Shown here: positions 1 to 9,771 of the stretch, piece by piece | How positions within the stretch are numbered: position 1 is the stretch's first letter | How the letters are laid out: every line of letters starts with the position of its first letter | Assembly: GCF_003201595.1 (NCBI RefSeq) | Contig: NZ_QJJS01000009.1 | Coordinates: 86,438 to 150,437, forward strand | Direction of reading: 5' to 3' | Origin: Sphaerotilus hippei | GTDB taxonomy: Bacteria; Pseudomonadota; Gammaproteobacteria; Burkholderiales; Burkholderiaceae_C | Length of the DNA: 64,000 bases | The notes under the pieces: generated by a model | What the model saw: only the letters and a program-made list of their open reading frames with translations | What the model was told of the DNA's origin: nothing | Database searches by the model: none | Translations under genes and position numbers: made by a program

Positions 1-659
1 CCAGGTCTCGTCGACCTCGCAGTCGCTGTCGCAGTCCGCCTCCGAGCAGGCCGCCAGCGTCGAGGAGACCACCGCCTCGCTGCAGGAGATGGCCTCCTCG
101 GTCAAGCAGAACTCCGAGAACGCCAACATCACCGACGGCATGGCCACCAAGGCCTCGCGCGAGGCCCTCGAGGGCGGTGAAGCCGTCACCAAGACCGTCG
201 AGGCCATGAAGTCCATCGCCTCGAAGATCTCCATCATCGACGACATCGCCTACCAGACCAATCTGCTGGCCCTCAACGCGGCCATCGAGGCCGCCCGCGC
301 CGGCGAGCACGGCAAGGGCTTCGCCGTCGTCGCCGCCGAGGTCCGCAAGCTCGCCGAGCGCAGCCAGATCGCCGCCCAGGAGATCGGCCAGCTCGCCGGC
401 TCCAGCGTCAAGATGGCCGAGCAGGCCGGCTCGGTCCTGATGCAGATGGTGCCCACCATCAACAAGACCAGCGCCCTGGTCCAGGAGATCTCCGCCGCCT
501 CGGGCGAGCAGGCTCAGGGGGTGAGCCAGATCACCACCGCCATGGGTCACCTCAACACCGCCACCCAGCAGAACGCCTCCGCCTCCGAGGAGCTCTCGGC
601 CACCGCCGAGGAACTCTCCGGCCAGGCCGGCCAGCTCCAGGAGATGATGGCCTTCTTCC
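1..659 (+). repeat. Direct repeat copy 1: receptor signalling-domain duplication
   Basis: Read base by base, 1-659 matches 3190-3848 with no difference (offset 3189). The repeat ends inside the codon after ...MMAFF, where copy 1 has CGG and copy 2 CAG. Its left boundary is outside the window, so its full length is unknown. Identity at third codon positions too means recent tandem duplication or gene conversion rather than protein-level conservation. Confidence 0.97.
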
Positions 660-922
660 GGCTGCATCAGGTCGATGCCCGACCGGTGCATCTGCCTCAG
701 CCCGGTCGCGCAGCGACACGCCACGCCAGTGGATCGGCTCGCACACCGGCACTGCCGGCGGGGCTGGCCGCTCTGCACGAAGAGGAGAAGGCGGCCCGGC
801 GCACGGCCGCCCGATCCCTCAGCTCGAGCCACCCGCCGGCCATGGGTGCCGCGGTGTCATGGACCCGCAGCAGCGCGTCGCACACCAGCGGACCGGATGA
901 ATCCAGCTTCGCTCGGTTCTGA
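1..922 (+). CDS. Methyl-accepting chemotaxis protein, C-terminal part (5' end outside window)
   Basis: This is the C-terminal 306 residues of a chemoreceptor; the frame is open from base 2 and the start lies left of the window. Nearly all of the visible part is the cytoplasmic signalling hairpin, with the conserved tip [17 protein letters not shown] near visible residue 85, which in this family binds CheW and the CheA kinase. After the hairpin comes a Pro/Ala/Arg-rich tail of about 85 residues ending DESSFARF. Bases 1-659 are identical to 3190-3848 in the next gene, and similarity stops abruptly after that except at the very C-terminus. It precedes a second receptor and cheW-cheR-cheD-cheB. 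The sensory domain and ligand cannot be judged. Confidence 0.95.
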   Translation, partial: QVSSTSQSLSQSASEQAASVEETTASLQEMASSVKQNSENANITDGMATKASREALEGGEAVTKTVEAMKSIASKISIIDDIAYQTNLLALNAAIEAARAGEHGKGFAVVAAEVRKLAERSQIAAQEIGQLAGSSVKMAEQAGSVLMQMVPTINKTSALVQEISAASGEQAQGVSQITTAMGHLNTATQQNASASEELSATAEELSGQAGQLQEMMAFFRLHQVDARPVHLPQPGRAATRHASGSARTPALPAGLAALHEEEKAARRTAARSLSSSHPPAMGAAVSWTRSSASHTSGPDESSFARF

Positions 923-1003
923 CACCTGAACTGCACGCGCCACGGACCGGACCGATCCGGCCGCTGCCTGCCGCCCTCGACATGACCTCCTGATGAGACT
1001 GCC

Positions 1004-4000
1004 ATGAACACCACGATCGGCCAATCCGCTCCCACACCACCACGACGCACCCTGATGGACGGACTGTTCAGTCCCGTCAACTGGTTGATGGAGCGGCTGC
1101 GACTGGGCAACAAGATCGCCTTGATCTCCGTCGTGCTGCTGGTGCCGCTGATCGCGCTGCTGGTCAATCTGGTGATGCGCCACAACACGGACCGGGACTA
1201 CACCGTCGGCGAGCTGCAGGCGACCCCGGTGGCCCACGAGGTGCTCGATCTGGTGGGCGTGCTGCAGAACCACCGGGGGCTGCAGGCCATGGTCGACGGC
1301 GGCAACGCCAACGCCGAGGGCCTGCTGCGTGAGTCACACAGCGAACTCGGCAAGGCGCTGGCCACCGCCGATGCGGCGATCGTGCGCTCCGGGCTGGACG
1401 TGGGTGCGGTCTGGGGTCCGCTGCGCGAGGACATCGCGCGCCTGGAGAACGGCCGCAGCACAGCCAAGGGCAGCGATGCCTTCGGCGCGCACACGGCCCT
1501 GGTGCGCCGCATCCAGGAGTTCACCGTGCTGATCGCCGAGAAGAGCGGCCTGCTGCTCGATCCGGAGGGCGCGACCTTCATGCTGATGGACATCGCCTTC
1601 GACCGGCTGGGCCAGTACGGCGAGTCGCTCGCCCAGGTCCGCGGCATCGCCGCTGGCGCCCTCGGGCGCGGACAGTGGACCCCCGATGACGCCGTGCGCC
1701 TGGCCATCGCCCGCCGGGCGCTCGACAACGGCCTGACCAGCGTGCAGATGCGACTGGACGCACTGGAGCGCACCGGAGAGAAGGCGCCGGCAGGCTGGAA
1801 AGAAGCCACCGCCGCGGCCAGCGCCTTCGCGCAGCAGGCCCAGGCGCTCGAGTCCGACGTCAAGCTCGCGGGCGACCCGCTTGCCCGCTTCAAGGCCGGC
1901 AGCGACGTGCTCGACAAGATCGATGCCTTCCACAACAGCACCATCAAGCGGCTCGACGAGCTGCTGAAGCTGCGCCAGCAGCGCATCGAGCACGATCGTG
2001 CCCTGATGACGATGACCGCGATCGCCGGCATCATGCTGTGCCTTTACCTGTCGGTGGGCACGGCACGCTCGATCCGGCGCGCCTCCGAGGCGCTGAGCCA
2101 GCAGGCTGCCGCGATCGCCCGCGGCGAGCTGGACCAGACCACGCGCATCAGCGGTCGCGACGAGATTGCCGACATCGCACGCTCCTTCGAGACCGCACGG
2201 CAGACGCTGGGCAGCCTGCTCGAGCAGATGAACCACATGTCGGCCGAGCACGAGCGCGGGGACATCGACGTGGCGATCGACACCTCACGCTTCCAGGGCG
2301 GCTTCCGCTCCATGGCCCAAGGTGTCAACGACAACGTCTTCGCCCACATCAACGCCAAGCGGACCGTCGCCGGGGTGATGCGCGAGTTCGCCGCCGGCCA
2401 CCTCGATGCGCCCTTCGCGCAGCTGCCGGGCAAGAAGGCCTTCCTCAACGAGATCGTCGAGTCGGTGCGCAACGAGCTGCGGGCCGCCGCCGACGGTGCG
2501 GCCGAGAACCTGCGCATCCGCCTGGCGCTGGACGACGTGCCCAGCGCGGTCATGATCGCCGACCGCGACGGCATCATCCGCTACACCAACAAGTCGGTGC
2601 TGGCGCTGCTGCGCCGCATCGAGGGCGACATGCGCAGCGTGGTGCCGAACCTGGACGTCAACCGCATCATCGGCTCGAACTTCGACATCTTCCACCGCAA
2701 TCCGCACCACCAGCGCAGCATCGTCGAGGCGCTCAAGCAGCCGCACCGCGCCAACGTGAAGTTCGGGCCGCACAGCATCCGGCTGGTGGCCTCGCCGATC
2801 GTCGACGCCCAGGGCCAGCGGGCCGGTGCAGTGCTGGAATGGGTCGACCGCAGCGTCGAGGTCCGTGCCGAGGAAGAGATCACCGCCCTCGTGCAGGCGG
2901 CCGGCCGCGGCGACTTCGGTGGCCGCATCCACACCGAGCACGGCGAAGGTTTCTTCCGCGTCCTGGGCGAGCACATGAACAGCCTGCTGGGCAACATCCA
3001 GCAGAACCTGGACCAGGTCAGCACGGCGCTCAACCGGGTCTCCCGCGGTGACCTGTCGCAGGAGCTGCAGGGCGATTACGAGGGCATCTTCGCCCAGCTG
3101 CAGGGTGACGTGAACACGATGACGCGCCAGCTGGTGAGCACCATCTCCGACGTCAACGGTGCGGCGCAGGCCCTGACCGCAGCCGCCAACCAGGTCTCGT
3201 CGACCTCGCAGTCGCTGTCGCAGTCCGCCTCCGAGCAGGCCGCCAGCGTCGAGGAGACCACCGCCTCGCTGCAGGAGATGGCCTCCTCGGTCAAGCAGAA
3301 CTCCGAGAACGCCAACATCACCGACGGCATGGCCACCAAGGCCTCGCGCGAGGCCCTCGAGGGCGGTGAAGCCGTCACCAAGACCGTCGAGGCCATGAAG
3401 TCCATCGCCTCGAAGATCTCCATCATCGACGACATCGCCTACCAGACCAATCTGCTGGCCCTCAACGCGGCCATCGAGGCCGCCCGCGCCGGCGAGCACG
3501 GCAAGGGCTTCGCCGTCGTCGCCGCCGAGGTCCGCAAGCTCGCCGAGCGCAGCCAGATCGCCGCCCAGGAGATCGGCCAGCTCGCCGGCTCCAGCGTCAA
3601 GATGGCCGAGCAGGCCGGCTCGGTCCTGATGCAGATGGTGCCCACCATCAACAAGACCAGCGCCCTGGTCCAGGAGATCTCCGCCGCCTCGGGCGAGCAG
3701 GCTCAGGGGGTGAGCCAGATCACCACCGCCATGGGTCACCTCAACACCGCCACCCAGCAGAACGCCTCCGCCTCCGAGGAGCTCTCGGCCACCGCCGAGG
3801 AACTCTCCGGCCAGGCCGGCCAGCTCCAGGAGATGATGGCCTTCTTCCAGCTCGGCGAGGGCCGCCAGCGCCCCGCCGGTGACATGGCGCCCCATCGTGG
3901 CAGCCCTCAGGCGCACGCCGGCTTCGGCCGCGCGCCGGTGGCCGGCATGCCGGCCGGCCATGGCCATGTCTCGCCGGACGAGCATGCCGCGATGCGCCGC

Positions 4001-4114
4001 CCGGCCAGCGCCGCAGGCAAGCCGGCGATGCCGCGGCTCGGCTCCGCGGTCTCGTGGACCCGGGGCAGCGGCCAGTCCAGCGGGATCGACGAATCCAGCT
4101 TCGCCCACTTCTGA
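1004..4114 (+). CDS. Large methyl-accepting chemotaxis protein with PAS and several HAMP-like segments
   Basis: This is a complete chemoreceptor of 1036 residues, about twice the usual length. Visible parts in order: TM1 at about 40-58; a periplasmic helical region to about 333; TM2 at about 335-352; a HAMP domain to about 405; a HAMP-like unit ([13 protein letters not shown]); a PAS-like domain at about 505-620 ([18 protein letters not shown]); two further HAMP-like repeats ([14 protein letters not shown] and [16 protein letters not shown]); and the signalling hairpin from about 730 with tip [17 protein letters not shown]. The tail ends DESSFAHF. The start is ATG with only a weak Shine-Dalgarno. 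The gene lies 81 bases after the partial receptor and 14 bases before cheW. It probably signals through CheW/CheA; the ligand is unknown. The PAS could bind a cofactor, but I see no diagnostic heme or flavin motif. Confidence 0.93.
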   Translation: MNTTIGQSAPTPPRRTLMDGLFSPVNWLMERLRLGNKIALISVVLLVPLIALLVNLVMRHNTDRDYTVGELQATPVAHEVLDLVGVLQNHRGLQAMVDGGNANAEGLLRESHSELGKALATADAAIVRSGLDVGAVWGPLREDIARLENGRSTAKGSDAFGAHTALVRRIQEFTVLIAEKSGLLLDPEGATFMLMDIAFDRLGQYGESLAQVRGIAAGALGRGQWTPDDAVRLAIARRALDNGLTSVQMRLDALERTGEKAPAGWKEATAAASAFAQQAQALESDVKLAGDPLARFKAGSDVLDKIDAFHNSTIKRLDELLKLRQQRIEHDRALMTMTAIAGIMLCLYLSVGTARSIRRASEALSQQAAAIARGELDQTTRISGRDEIADIARSFETARQTLGSLLEQMNHMSAEHERGDIDVAIDTSRFQGGFRSMAQGVNDNVFAHINAKRTVAGVMREFAAGHLDAPFAQLPGKKAFLNEIVESVRNELRAAADGAAENLRIRLALDDVPSAVMIADRDGIIRYTNKSVLALLRRIEGDMRSVVPNLDVNRIIGSNFDIFHRNPHHQRSIVEALKQPHRANVKFGPHSIRLVASPIVDAQGQRAGAVLEWVDRSVEVRAEEEITALVQAAGRGDFGGRIHTEHGEGFFRVLGEHMNSLLGNIQQNLDQVSTALNRVSRGDLSQELQGDYEGIFAQLQGDVNTMTRQLVSTISDVNGAAQALTAAANQVSSTSQSLSQSASEQAASVEETTASLQEMASSVKQNSENANITDGMATKASREALEGGEAVTKTVEAMKSIASKISIIDDIAYQTNLLALNAAIEAARAGEHGKGFAVVAAEVRKLAERSQIAAQEIGQLAGSSVKMAEQAGSVLMQMVPTINKTSALVQEISAASGEQAQGVSQITTAMGHLNTATQQNASASEELSATAEELSGQAGQLQEMMAFFQLGEGRQRPAGDMAPHRGSPQAHAGFGRAPVAGMPAGHGHVSPDEHAAMRRPASAAGKPAMPRLGSAVSWTRGSGQSSGIDESSFAHF
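3190..3848 (+). repeat. Direct repeat copy 2: receptor signalling-domain duplication
   Basis: Second copy of the 659-base identical stretch described at 1-659. It covers residues of about 730-948 of the 1036-aa receptor, that is, the methylation helices and the CheA/CheW-binding tip. Upstream of 3190 comparison is impossible because copy 1 meets the window edge. Confidence 0.97.
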
Positions 4115-4128
4115 ACGGGAACGACGCG

Positions 4129-4650
4129 ATGCACGCCCAGACACCCGACGGGGAGCACAGCGCTCCCACCCTGCAGTTCCTGCGTTTCGCGCTGGAGCAG
4201 GAACTCTGCGCCGTGCGCATCGACGCGGTGCGCGAGATCCTGGAAGTGGGCCAGATGACCCCGCTGCCGCTGATGCCCAGCTTCGTGCGCGGGGTGATGA
4301 ACCTGCGCGGCGCGGTGGTGCCGGTGATCGACCTGGGCGCACGCCTGGGTCTGCCGCCGACCACGGTCGGGCGGCGCACCTGCGTGGTCATCGTCGACGT
4401 TCCCGATCAGGAGCAGCAGGGCCACCACACCCTCGGGGTGCTGGTCGACGCGGTGCACGAGGTCTTCGACACCCGGTCGGTCGACCTGGAGGCCGTGCCG
4501 CGGCTGGGCACCCGCATCCGGCCCGAATTCATCCGCCACATGGTCCGGGTGCGTGGCCAGGCCACGCCCGACCTGGACCTGCGCGCCATCCTCGACCACA
4601 ACGCGCTGGCCGAGCTGATCGGTGCCCACAGCCTGGCGGCGATGCACTGA
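4129..4650 (+). CDS. cheW: Chemotaxis coupling protein CheW
   Basis: 173-residue CheW, the SH3-like adaptor linking receptors to the CheA kinase. The body follows the family pattern: LRFALEQELCAVRIDAVREIL, then PSFVRGVMNLRGAVVPVIDL, then GVLVDAVHEVFD. The frame stays open upstream into the receptor gene, but the ATG at 4129, 14 bases after the receptor stop, gives a normal N-terminus (MHAQTPDGEHSAP). The next gene, cheR, starts 12 bases after the stop, so translation is probably coupled within the mcp-cheW-cheR-cheD-cheB operon. A second, more divergent CheW is encoded at 8459. Confidence 0.95.
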   Translation: MHAQTPDGEHSAPTLQFLRFALEQELCAVRIDAVREILEVGQMTPLPLMPSFVRGVMNLRGAVVPVIDLGARLGLPPTTVGRRTCVVIVDVPDQEQQGHHTLGVLVDAVHEVFDTRSVDLEAVPRLGTRIRPEFIRHMVRVRGQATPDLDLRAILDHNALAELIGAHSLAAMH

Positions 4651-4662
4651 CCGGTCCCCGGC

Positions 4663-5466
4663 ATGATCAGCGCTTCCTCCTTCGACGCGGTCACGGACCT
4701 GTTCCATGACGTCTCGGGCATCCGCCTGACGCCTGCCAAGCGACCGCTGGTCGCCGGGCGGCTGCAGAAGCTGGCCTCGGCACGGGGCCTGGCCTCGCTG
4801 GACGACTACATCACCCGCCTGCTGGCGGGCGAGTTCCCGGACGAGCTGGTGCACGTGGTGGACAGCCTGACCACCAACGAGACCTATTTCTTCCGGGAGC
4901 CGCAGCACTTCACGCACCTGGCCGGGGTGCTGCGCTCGACATCGGTCTCCAGCGAGCCCTTCAGGGTCTGGAGTGCCGCGAGCTCGTCCGGCGAGGAGGC
5001 CTACAGCATCGCGATGGTGCTGGCCGAGCACCGCGGCCTGCAGGGCTGGGAGGTCATCGGCACCGACCTGTCGACCGCGATGGTGGCGCGCGCCCGGCAA
5101 GGGCTCTACCCGCTGGAGCGGGCCCGCGACACGGCCCCGGCGCTGCTCAAGCGCTGGTGCCTGAAGGGCCAGGGCCGCTACGACGGCCAGCTGCTGGTGT
5201 GCAAGGAGCTGCGCGAGCGGGTCCGGTTCGGCAACGCCAACCTCACCCGGGATCTGCCCGACATCGGCCAGTTCGACGTCATCTTCCTGCGCAACGTGCT
5301 GATCTACTTCGACCCCGCCGGCAAGGTCGACATCGTCCGGCGGGTGCTGACACGACTGAAACCCGGCGGCTTCCTCTATTCCGGCCATGCTGAATCGATC
5401 GCGCACATCGGACTGCCCATCCAGTCGGTCGCCTCCGCCGTCTATGTCGCGTCCGCTCATGGATGA
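4663..5466 (+). CDS. cheR: Chemotaxis protein methyltransferase CheR
   Basis: 267-residue S-adenosylmethionine-dependent methyltransferase that methylates glutamates on receptor helices. An N-terminal helical domain (about 1-75, with TTNETYFFREP) precedes a Rossmann-type domain. Motif I is seen as VWSAASSSGEEAYSIAM near residue 102, the acidic SAM-binding turn as IGTDLS, and the catalytic-region motif as FDVIFLRNVLIYFD near residue 207. Length is normal for the family (about 270-290). Its last bases overlap the likely cheD start by 8 bases, indicating coupling. Both receptors upstream end in an aromatic tail that might serve as a docking peptide; that is inference. Confidence 0.95.
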   Translation: MISASSFDAVTDLFHDVSGIRLTPAKRPLVAGRLQKLASARGLASLDDYITRLLAGEFPDELVHVVDSLTTNETYFFREPQHFTHLAGVLRSTSVSSEPFRVWSAASSSGEEAYSIAMVLAEHRGLQGWEVIGTDLSTAMVARARQGLYPLERARDTAPALLKRWCLKGQGRYDGQLLVCKELRERVRFGNANLTRDLPDIGQFDVIFLRNVLIYFDPAGKVDIVRRVLTRLKPGGFLYSGHAESIAHIGLPIQSVASAVYVASAHG

Positions 5467-5962
5467 CCTCGGTCGGATGCGCGGGCGGCCGGGCGAACAT
5501 CTGAACCTGTTCGCCGGCCAGTTCTTCTTCGGCCGGGAGCCGTCGACCGTGCGCACGCTGCTGGGCTCGTGCGTGGCGGTGGTGCTGTGGCACCCGCAGC
5601 GCCGCCTGGGCGGCATGTGCCACTTCCTGCTGCCGCAGCGACAGCGCCCGGCCGGCCAGGCACGCGACGCCCGTTATGGCGACGAGGCGCTGGCGATGAT
5701 GGTCGAGGCGCTGCGGCAGAGCGGCACCGACCCGCGCGACTACGAGGCCCACCTGTACGGCGGGGCCGACACCATGCCCGACCAGACCGACCTGCGGCTC
5801 AACATCGGCGAGCGCAACATCGAGCGGGGCTGGAGCCTGATCGACCACTACGGCTTCACGCTGCAGGCGATCGACGTGGGCGACCGCGTGCCTCGCCAGG
5901 TGCGGCTGGACCTCGGCACGGGCGAGGTCGAGATGCGACGCTGCCAGGGCAGCACGGTCTGA
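5459..5962 (+). CDS. cheD: Chemoreceptor glutamine deamidase CheD
   Basis: 167-residue CheD, which converts specific receptor glutamines to glutamates. The catalytic residues known for the family are present: Thr and Cys in [13 protein letters not shown] and His in GGMCHFLLP, followed by GGADTM. The frame is open further upstream inside cheR. The ATG at 5459 (MDDLGRMRG) is preferred because it overlaps the cheR stop by 8 bases; an ATG at 5444 is the alternative. cheB follows 29 bases downstream. There is no cheC in view. Confidence 0.93.
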   Translation: MDDLGRMRGRPGEHLNLFAGQFFFGREPSTVRTLLGSCVAVVLWHPQRRLGGMCHFLLPQRQRPAGQARDARYGDEALAMMVEALRQSGTDPRDYEAHLYGGADTMPDQTDLRLNIGERNIERGWSLIDHYGFTLQAIDVGDRVPRQVRLDLGTGEVEMRRCQGSTV

Positions 5963-5991
5963 GCGCCATCCACGGCACCGGAGACACACCC

Positions 5992-7071
5992 ATGGCCATC
6001 AGCGCCTTCCTGATCGACGACTCCGCCGTGGTGCGCAAGCACCTGGGCGACACCCTCAGCGCCGGCGGCATCGAGGTCATCGGCAGCGCCGGCGACCCGC
6101 TGTTCGCCTGGCCGAAGATGGAATCGAACTGGCCCGACGTGATCGTGCTGGACGTGGAGATGCCCCGCATGGACGGCATCACCTTCCTGCGCAAGGTCAT
6201 GAGCGAGCGCCCGACGCCGGTCGTGATGTGCTCGACGCTGACCGAGCGCGGCTGCGAGACCACGATGCAGGCGATGGCGGCCGGCGCGGTGGGCTTCGTC
6301 ACCAAGCCCCGCATCGGCCTGAAGGACTTCCTCGAGGACCGCAGCAACGGCCTGGTCGAGGCGGTGCGTGCCGCCGCCCGGGCCAACATGGGCGTGATGC
6401 GGGCCCATCGCTGCGCGGCGGCCGGCACGATCGGCCCGGCACGCCGCCCGACCGCCTCGGGCGCCGCGATGGCCGAGACCACCGACCGGGTCGTGGCCAT
6501 CGGCATCTCCACCGGCGGGGTGCAGTCCATCGAGCTGGTGCTGCGCCAGCTCGACCGCACCGCGCCGGGCATCGTGATGGTCCAGCACATGCCCGAGAAG
6601 TTCACCGCCTCGTTCGCGGCCCGCCTGAACGGCATCTGCGACCTCGAGGTGCTGGAGGCCCGCGACGGCGACCGGGTCATCAACGGCCGGGTGCTGATCG
6701 CCCCGGGCGGGCGGCACATGCAGCTCAAGCGCAGCGGCGCCCAGTACGTGGTCCAGGTGCGGGACGGCCCGCTGATCAATCACCACCGGCCCTCGGTCGA
6801 CGTGCTGTTCCGCTCGGTCGCCCAGTGCGCCGGGCGCAACGCGATCGGGCTGATCATGACCGGCATGGGCGACGACGGCGCCCACGGCCTGCGCCTGATG
6901 CGCGAGGCCGGCGCCCACACCGCGGCCCAGGACGAGGCCAGCAGCGTGGTCTTCGGCATGCCCGCCGAAGCCATCCGGCTGGGGGCGGCCGACCACGTCG
7001 TCGGCCTGCAGGACATCGCTGCCTGGATGCTCTACGCCAACGGCCTGCCGTTGCGCACCGCAACCGCCTGA
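5992..7071 (+). CDS. cheB: Protein-glutamate methylesterase/deamidase CheB
   Basis: 359-residue two-domain response regulator that removes receptor methyl groups when phosphorylated by CheA. Receiver domain: acidic pair Asp9-Asp10 (LIDDSAVVR), phospho-acceptor Asp54 in [11 protein letters not shown], and the Thr/Lys positions near CSTLT and VTKPR. A linker at about 130-160 leads to the esterase domain with catalytic Ser173 in GISTGG (Ala is usual at the second position), His199 in MVQHMPE and Asp294 in MTGMGDDGA. The frame is open far upstream, but the ATG at 5992 begins the receiver domain exactly. It is the last gene of the che operon and meets aroC tail to tail. Confidence 0.96.
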   Translation: MAISAFLIDDSAVVRKHLGDTLSAGGIEVIGSAGDPLFAWPKMESNWPDVIVLDVEMPRMDGITFLRKVMSERPTPVVMCSTLTERGCETTMQAMAAGAVGFVTKPRIGLKDFLEDRSNGLVEAVRAAARANMGVMRAHRCAAAGTIGPARRPTASGAAMAETTDRVVAIGISTGGVQSIELVLRQLDRTAPGIVMVQHMPEKFTASFAARLNGICDLEVLEARDGDRVINGRVLIAPGGRHMQLKRSGAQYVVQVRDGPLINHHRPSVDVLFRSVAQCAGRNAIGLIMTGMGDDGAHGLRLMREAGAHTAAQDEASSVVFGMPAEAIRLGAADHVVGLQDIAAWMLYANGLPLRTATA

Positions 7072-7130
7072 GCCCTGACCCTCGCGCCCCGGGCGGCGCG
7101 ACGATGGCGCTCAGGCCGCCCGCGGCCGGC

Positions 7131-8237
7131 TCAGGCGCCGGGGCGCAGGCCGGCGATCGGCGCCACCGGCAGCTCGACATCCATGCACTGCGCCCGGTGC
7201 ATCAGCACATGGTCGATGACCACCAGCGCCAGCATCGCCTCGGCGATCGGCGTGGCGCGGATGCCCACGCAGGGGTCGTGGCGACCGAAGGTCTCGACCG
7301 AGGTCGGCTCGCCGGCCCGGTTGATCGACGGCTTGGGCACCCGGATCGAGCTGGTCGGCTTGATCGCGATCGACACCCGCAGGTCCTGGCCGGTCGACAG
7401 CCCGCCCAGCACGCCGCCCGCATGGTTGGAGTCGAAGCCCTCGGGCGTGAGCGCGTCGCCGTGCTCGCTGCCACGCTGCGCCACCACCCCGAACCCGTCA
7501 CCGATCTCCACGCCCTTGACCGCGTTGATGCCCATCATCGCGTAGGCGATGTCGGCATCGAGCTTGTCGAACAGCGGCGCGCCCAGGCCGACCGGCATGC
7601 CGCGGGCCTCCACCTGCAGCTTCGCGCCCACCGAGTCACCGGCCCGGCGCAGATCGTCCATGTAGGACTCCAGGCGCTCGACCACACCCGCCGAGGGCGC
7701 GAAGAACGGGTTCAGCGGAATCTGGGCCTCGTCCTCGAACGGGATCTCCACGTCACCGAGCTGGCTCATCCAGCCGACGAAGGTGGTGCCGTGCATGGCC
7801 TTGAGCCACTTCCTGGCCACGGCCCCGGCCGCCACCATCGGCGCCGTCAGACGCGCCGACGAACGGCCCCCGCCGCGCGGATCACGCAGACCGTACTTGC
7901 GCCAGTAGGTGTAGTCGGCATGACCCGGGCGGAAGGTGTCGAGGATGTTGCCGTAGTCCTTGCTGCGCTGGTCGGTGTTGCGGATCAGCAGCGCGATCGG
8001 GGTGCCGGTGGTCCGGCCCTCGTACACGCCCGACAGGATCTCGACCGCGTCGGGCTCGTTGCGCTGCGTGACGTGGCGGCTGGTGCCGGGACGGCGGCGA
8101 TCCAGGTCGGTCTGGATGTCGGCCTGCGACAGCTCCAGTCCGGGCGGGCATCCGTCGATCACGCAGCCGATGGCCGGGCCGTGACTCTCGCCGAAGTTGG
8201 TGACACGGAAAAGGGAACCGAAGGTGCTGCCGGACAT
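7131..8237 (-). CDS. aroC: Chorismate synthase
   Basis: 368-residue chorismate synthase, the last shikimate-pathway step (5-enolpyruvylshikimate 3-phosphate to chorismate, using reduced FMN). Family signatures are clear: [18 protein letters not shown] at the N-terminus, [18 protein letters not shown] and the C-terminal block beginning [10 protein letters not shown]. The frame extends about 105 codons further upstream without homology, so the ATG at 8237 ([10 protein letters not shown]) is used. It is convergent with cheB (59-base gap) and divergent from the second cheW. It has no functional link to chemotaxis that I can see. Confidence 0.97.
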   Translation of the reverse strand: MSGSTFGSLFRVTNFGESHGPAIGCVIDGCPPGLELSQADIQTDLDRRRPGTSRHVTQRNEPDAVEILSGVYEGRTTGTPIALLIRNTDQRSKDYGNILDTFRPGHADYTYWRKYGLRDPRGGGRSSARLTAPMVAAGAVARKWLKAMHGTTFVGWMSQLGDVEIPFEDEAQIPLNPFFAPSAGVVERLESYMDDLRRAGDSVGAKLQVEARGMPVGLGAPLFDKLDADIAYAMMGINAVKGVEIGDGFGVVAQRGSEHGDALTPEGFDSNHAGGVLGGLSTGQDLRVSIAIKPTSSIRVPKPSINRAGEPTSVETFGRHDPCVGIRATPIAEAMLALVVIDHVLMHRAQCMDVELPVAPIAGLRPGA

Positions 8238-8458
8238 CGTGGTGTGCTGGGTGCGGCGCGCAGCGACAGGCCACACGCGAAGGAGCGAAATTGTAGGCCT
8301 TGGCGGCTGGGCCCGGAGATGGCCCCGGAAAGGCTCGCTGCTCGACGCTTGTGCCCTCGCCCCGGCGGCCAACAATCTGTCGACCGCCGCCGGAACGTTC
8401 TCCGGGATGCCGCGGACCGACACAGCCCGTACGAACGAACGTCTATGCGAGGAAGATG

Positions 8459-9013
8459 ATGAGCATGGTTCTAGACACTCCCCACTCCGCCATGGCCAGC
8501 CACGCCGGCCAGCGCCAGAACCTGATGGGCAAGGGCCAAGGCCCGGGCGCATCGAACCACCTCGGCGGCGAGTTCCTGACCTTCCGCCTCGGCGCCGAGG
8601 AATACGGCATCGAGATCCTGAAGGTGCAGGAGATCCGCTCCTACGAGCACCCGACCCGGATCGCGAACTCCGCGCCCTTCTTCAAGGGCGTGGTCAACCT
8701 GCGGGGCGTGATCGTGCCGATCGTCGACCTGCGCCTGAAGTTCGGCTGCGACAGCGCCGACTACAACGACTTCACCGTCGTCATCGTGCTCAACATCCGC
8801 GGCCGGGTCGTCGGCGCGGTGGTGGACTCGGTCTCCGACGTGCTCGAGCTGCCGGGGGATGCGGTGCGGCCGGCGCCGGACATCGACGCCTCGGTGGACA
8901 CCAGCTACATCACCGGCATCGCCAACGTCGCCGAGCGCATGCTGATCCTGATGGACATCGAGGCGCTGATGAGCAGCGCGGACATGGGCCTGATGGACTC
9001 GGCGATCGGTTGA
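8459..9013 (+). CDS. cheW: CheW-family coupling protein (second copy)
   Basis: 184-residue CheW-domain protein with about 38 extra N-terminal residues rich in Ser, Gly and Gln. The core is typical: [44 protein letters not shown] and [18 protein letters not shown]. Three in-frame ATGs cluster at 8456, 8459 and 8465; GAGGA at 8449-8453 sits best (5 bases) before 8459. It stands alone downstream of the divergent aroC and is followed by a likely terminator at 9054-9076, so it appears to be a single-gene unit. It may serve another receptor set, such as the Aer-like protein at 10370-12025. Confidence 0.93.
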   Translation: MSMVLDTPHSAMASHAGQRQNLMGKGQGPGASNHLGGEFLTFRLGAEEYGIEILKVQEIRSYEHPTRIANSAPFFKGVVNLRGVIVPIVDLRLKFGCDSADYNDFTVVIVLNIRGRVVGAVVDSVSDVLELPGDAVRPAPDIDASVDTSYITGIANVAERMLILMDIEALMSSADMGLMDSAIG

Positions 9014-9053
9014 ACGGCCCCCCGCGCGGATGACCGCGCAGGACCGTCGACTT

Positions 9054-9076
9054 TCGTGAAAATCATCACGATTTTT
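9054..9076 (+). terminator. Probable Rho-independent terminator of the second cheW
   Basis: Perfect 6-bp arms TCGTGA (9054-9059) and TCACGA (9066-9071) around a 6-base loop, followed directly by TTTTT at 9072-9076. The stem is short, so it may be a weak terminator. Confidence 0.55.
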
Positions 9077-9100
9077 ACATTTGTTGCAGTATCCTCGGGC

Positions 9101-9127
9101 AATCCCTTACTCGGGTGGTAAGGGATT
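9101..9127. promoter_or_regulatory. Perfect 10-bp inverted repeat before a TTG-start gene
   Basis: AATCCCTTAC (9101-9110) and GTAAGGGATT (9118-9127) are exact reverse complements separated by 7 bases (TCGGGTG). It sits 19 bases upstream of the TTG start at 9147 and just upstream of its Shine-Dalgarno. It could be a protein-binding operator or a 5'-leader hairpin controlling translation. No T-run follows, so it is not a simple terminator. Confidence 0.6.
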
Positions 9128-9146
9128 GACACTCAGCGAGGACACC

Positions 9147-9731
9147 TTGAAGAGCCACCGACACTTCCGCTCCATCCGATCCCTGATGGCCTGGGCCGTG
9201 ATCACGCCGGTCCTGCTGATGGGTGCCGCCCTGGCGACCGCGTCGTTCCCGACCCGCCACAGTGCCCTGCAGAACGGCCTGGTGATGCTGCTGGTGTCGC
9301 TGGCTCTGCTGACAGCGCTGCGCCTGCACCTGATCAACCTGAGGGCGATCTGCGAACCCCTGGAGCGGGCCACCCGCTCGGTGCAGTCGCTGGCCTGGGG
9401 CAGTCCCCCGCCCCCCTTGCGGCTGCCTTACCTGAACGAGACGGCCGAGCTGCTGGTGGCCACCCACGAGCTGGGCGACTACCTGGCGGTGATGCGGCCG
9501 GGCGACGGCAGCGCCTCCCGGCAGGAGCTGGGCGCCTCGCTCGACGAGGTCGTGGCCCGGCTGCGCCAGGCCTGCGACCAGATCGATCAGCTGAACCGCA
9601 TTCCCGCGGCCGCCACAGGGGCGGCCAGCACCGACGACGACACGCTGGAAGCCCTGCGCCTGCAGGTGGCCCGGCTCATCGGCAAGGCCACGGCACTGGG
9701 CTCGGCCCCGGCGCGCACGCACACCGCCTGA
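9147..9731 (+). CDS. Uncharacterised two-TM protein with receptor-like layout
   Basis: 194 residues; I do not recognise a named family. Two hydrophobic segments (about 12-32, SLMAWAVITPVLLMGAALAT, and about 43-60, GLVMLLVSLALLTALRL) are followed by an arginine-containing linker (NLRAICEPLERATRSV) resembling a HAMP connector, then mostly helical sequence with coiled-coil character to the end (LDEVVARLRQACDQIDQL and LEALRLQVARLIG). No catalytic motif is visible. The start is uncertain: TTG at 9147 follows GAGGA at 9138-9142; the ATG at 9186 is an alternative, and the frame stays open upstream to about 9081. The neighbourhood (cheW, an Aer-like receptor) suggests a membrane sensor or accessory role, which is inference only. 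Confidence 0.6.
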   Translation: MKSHRHFRSIRSLMAWAVITPVLLMGAALATASFPTRHSALQNGLVMLLVSLALLTALRLHLINLRAICEPLERATRSVQSLAWGSPPPPLRLPYLNETAELLVATHELGDYLAVMRPGDGSASRQELGASLDEVVARLRQACDQIDQLNRIPAAATGAASTDDDTLEALRLQVARLIGKATALGSAPARTHTA

Positions 9732-9771
9732 ATCGCCCGGCTGCAGTGGGCCGGGCGAAGCCGCTGACGAC

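Noticed and set aside
2285-4342. Open frame of 685 codons on the minus strand within the large receptor
   Set aside because: Gly/Leu/Asp-rich product without homology; the + strand gene is unmistakable.
7075-7130. GGGCGGC/GCCGCCC repeat between cheB and aroC, considered as a terminator
   Set aside because: Loop of 17 bases and no T-run; in this composition such pairs arise by chance.
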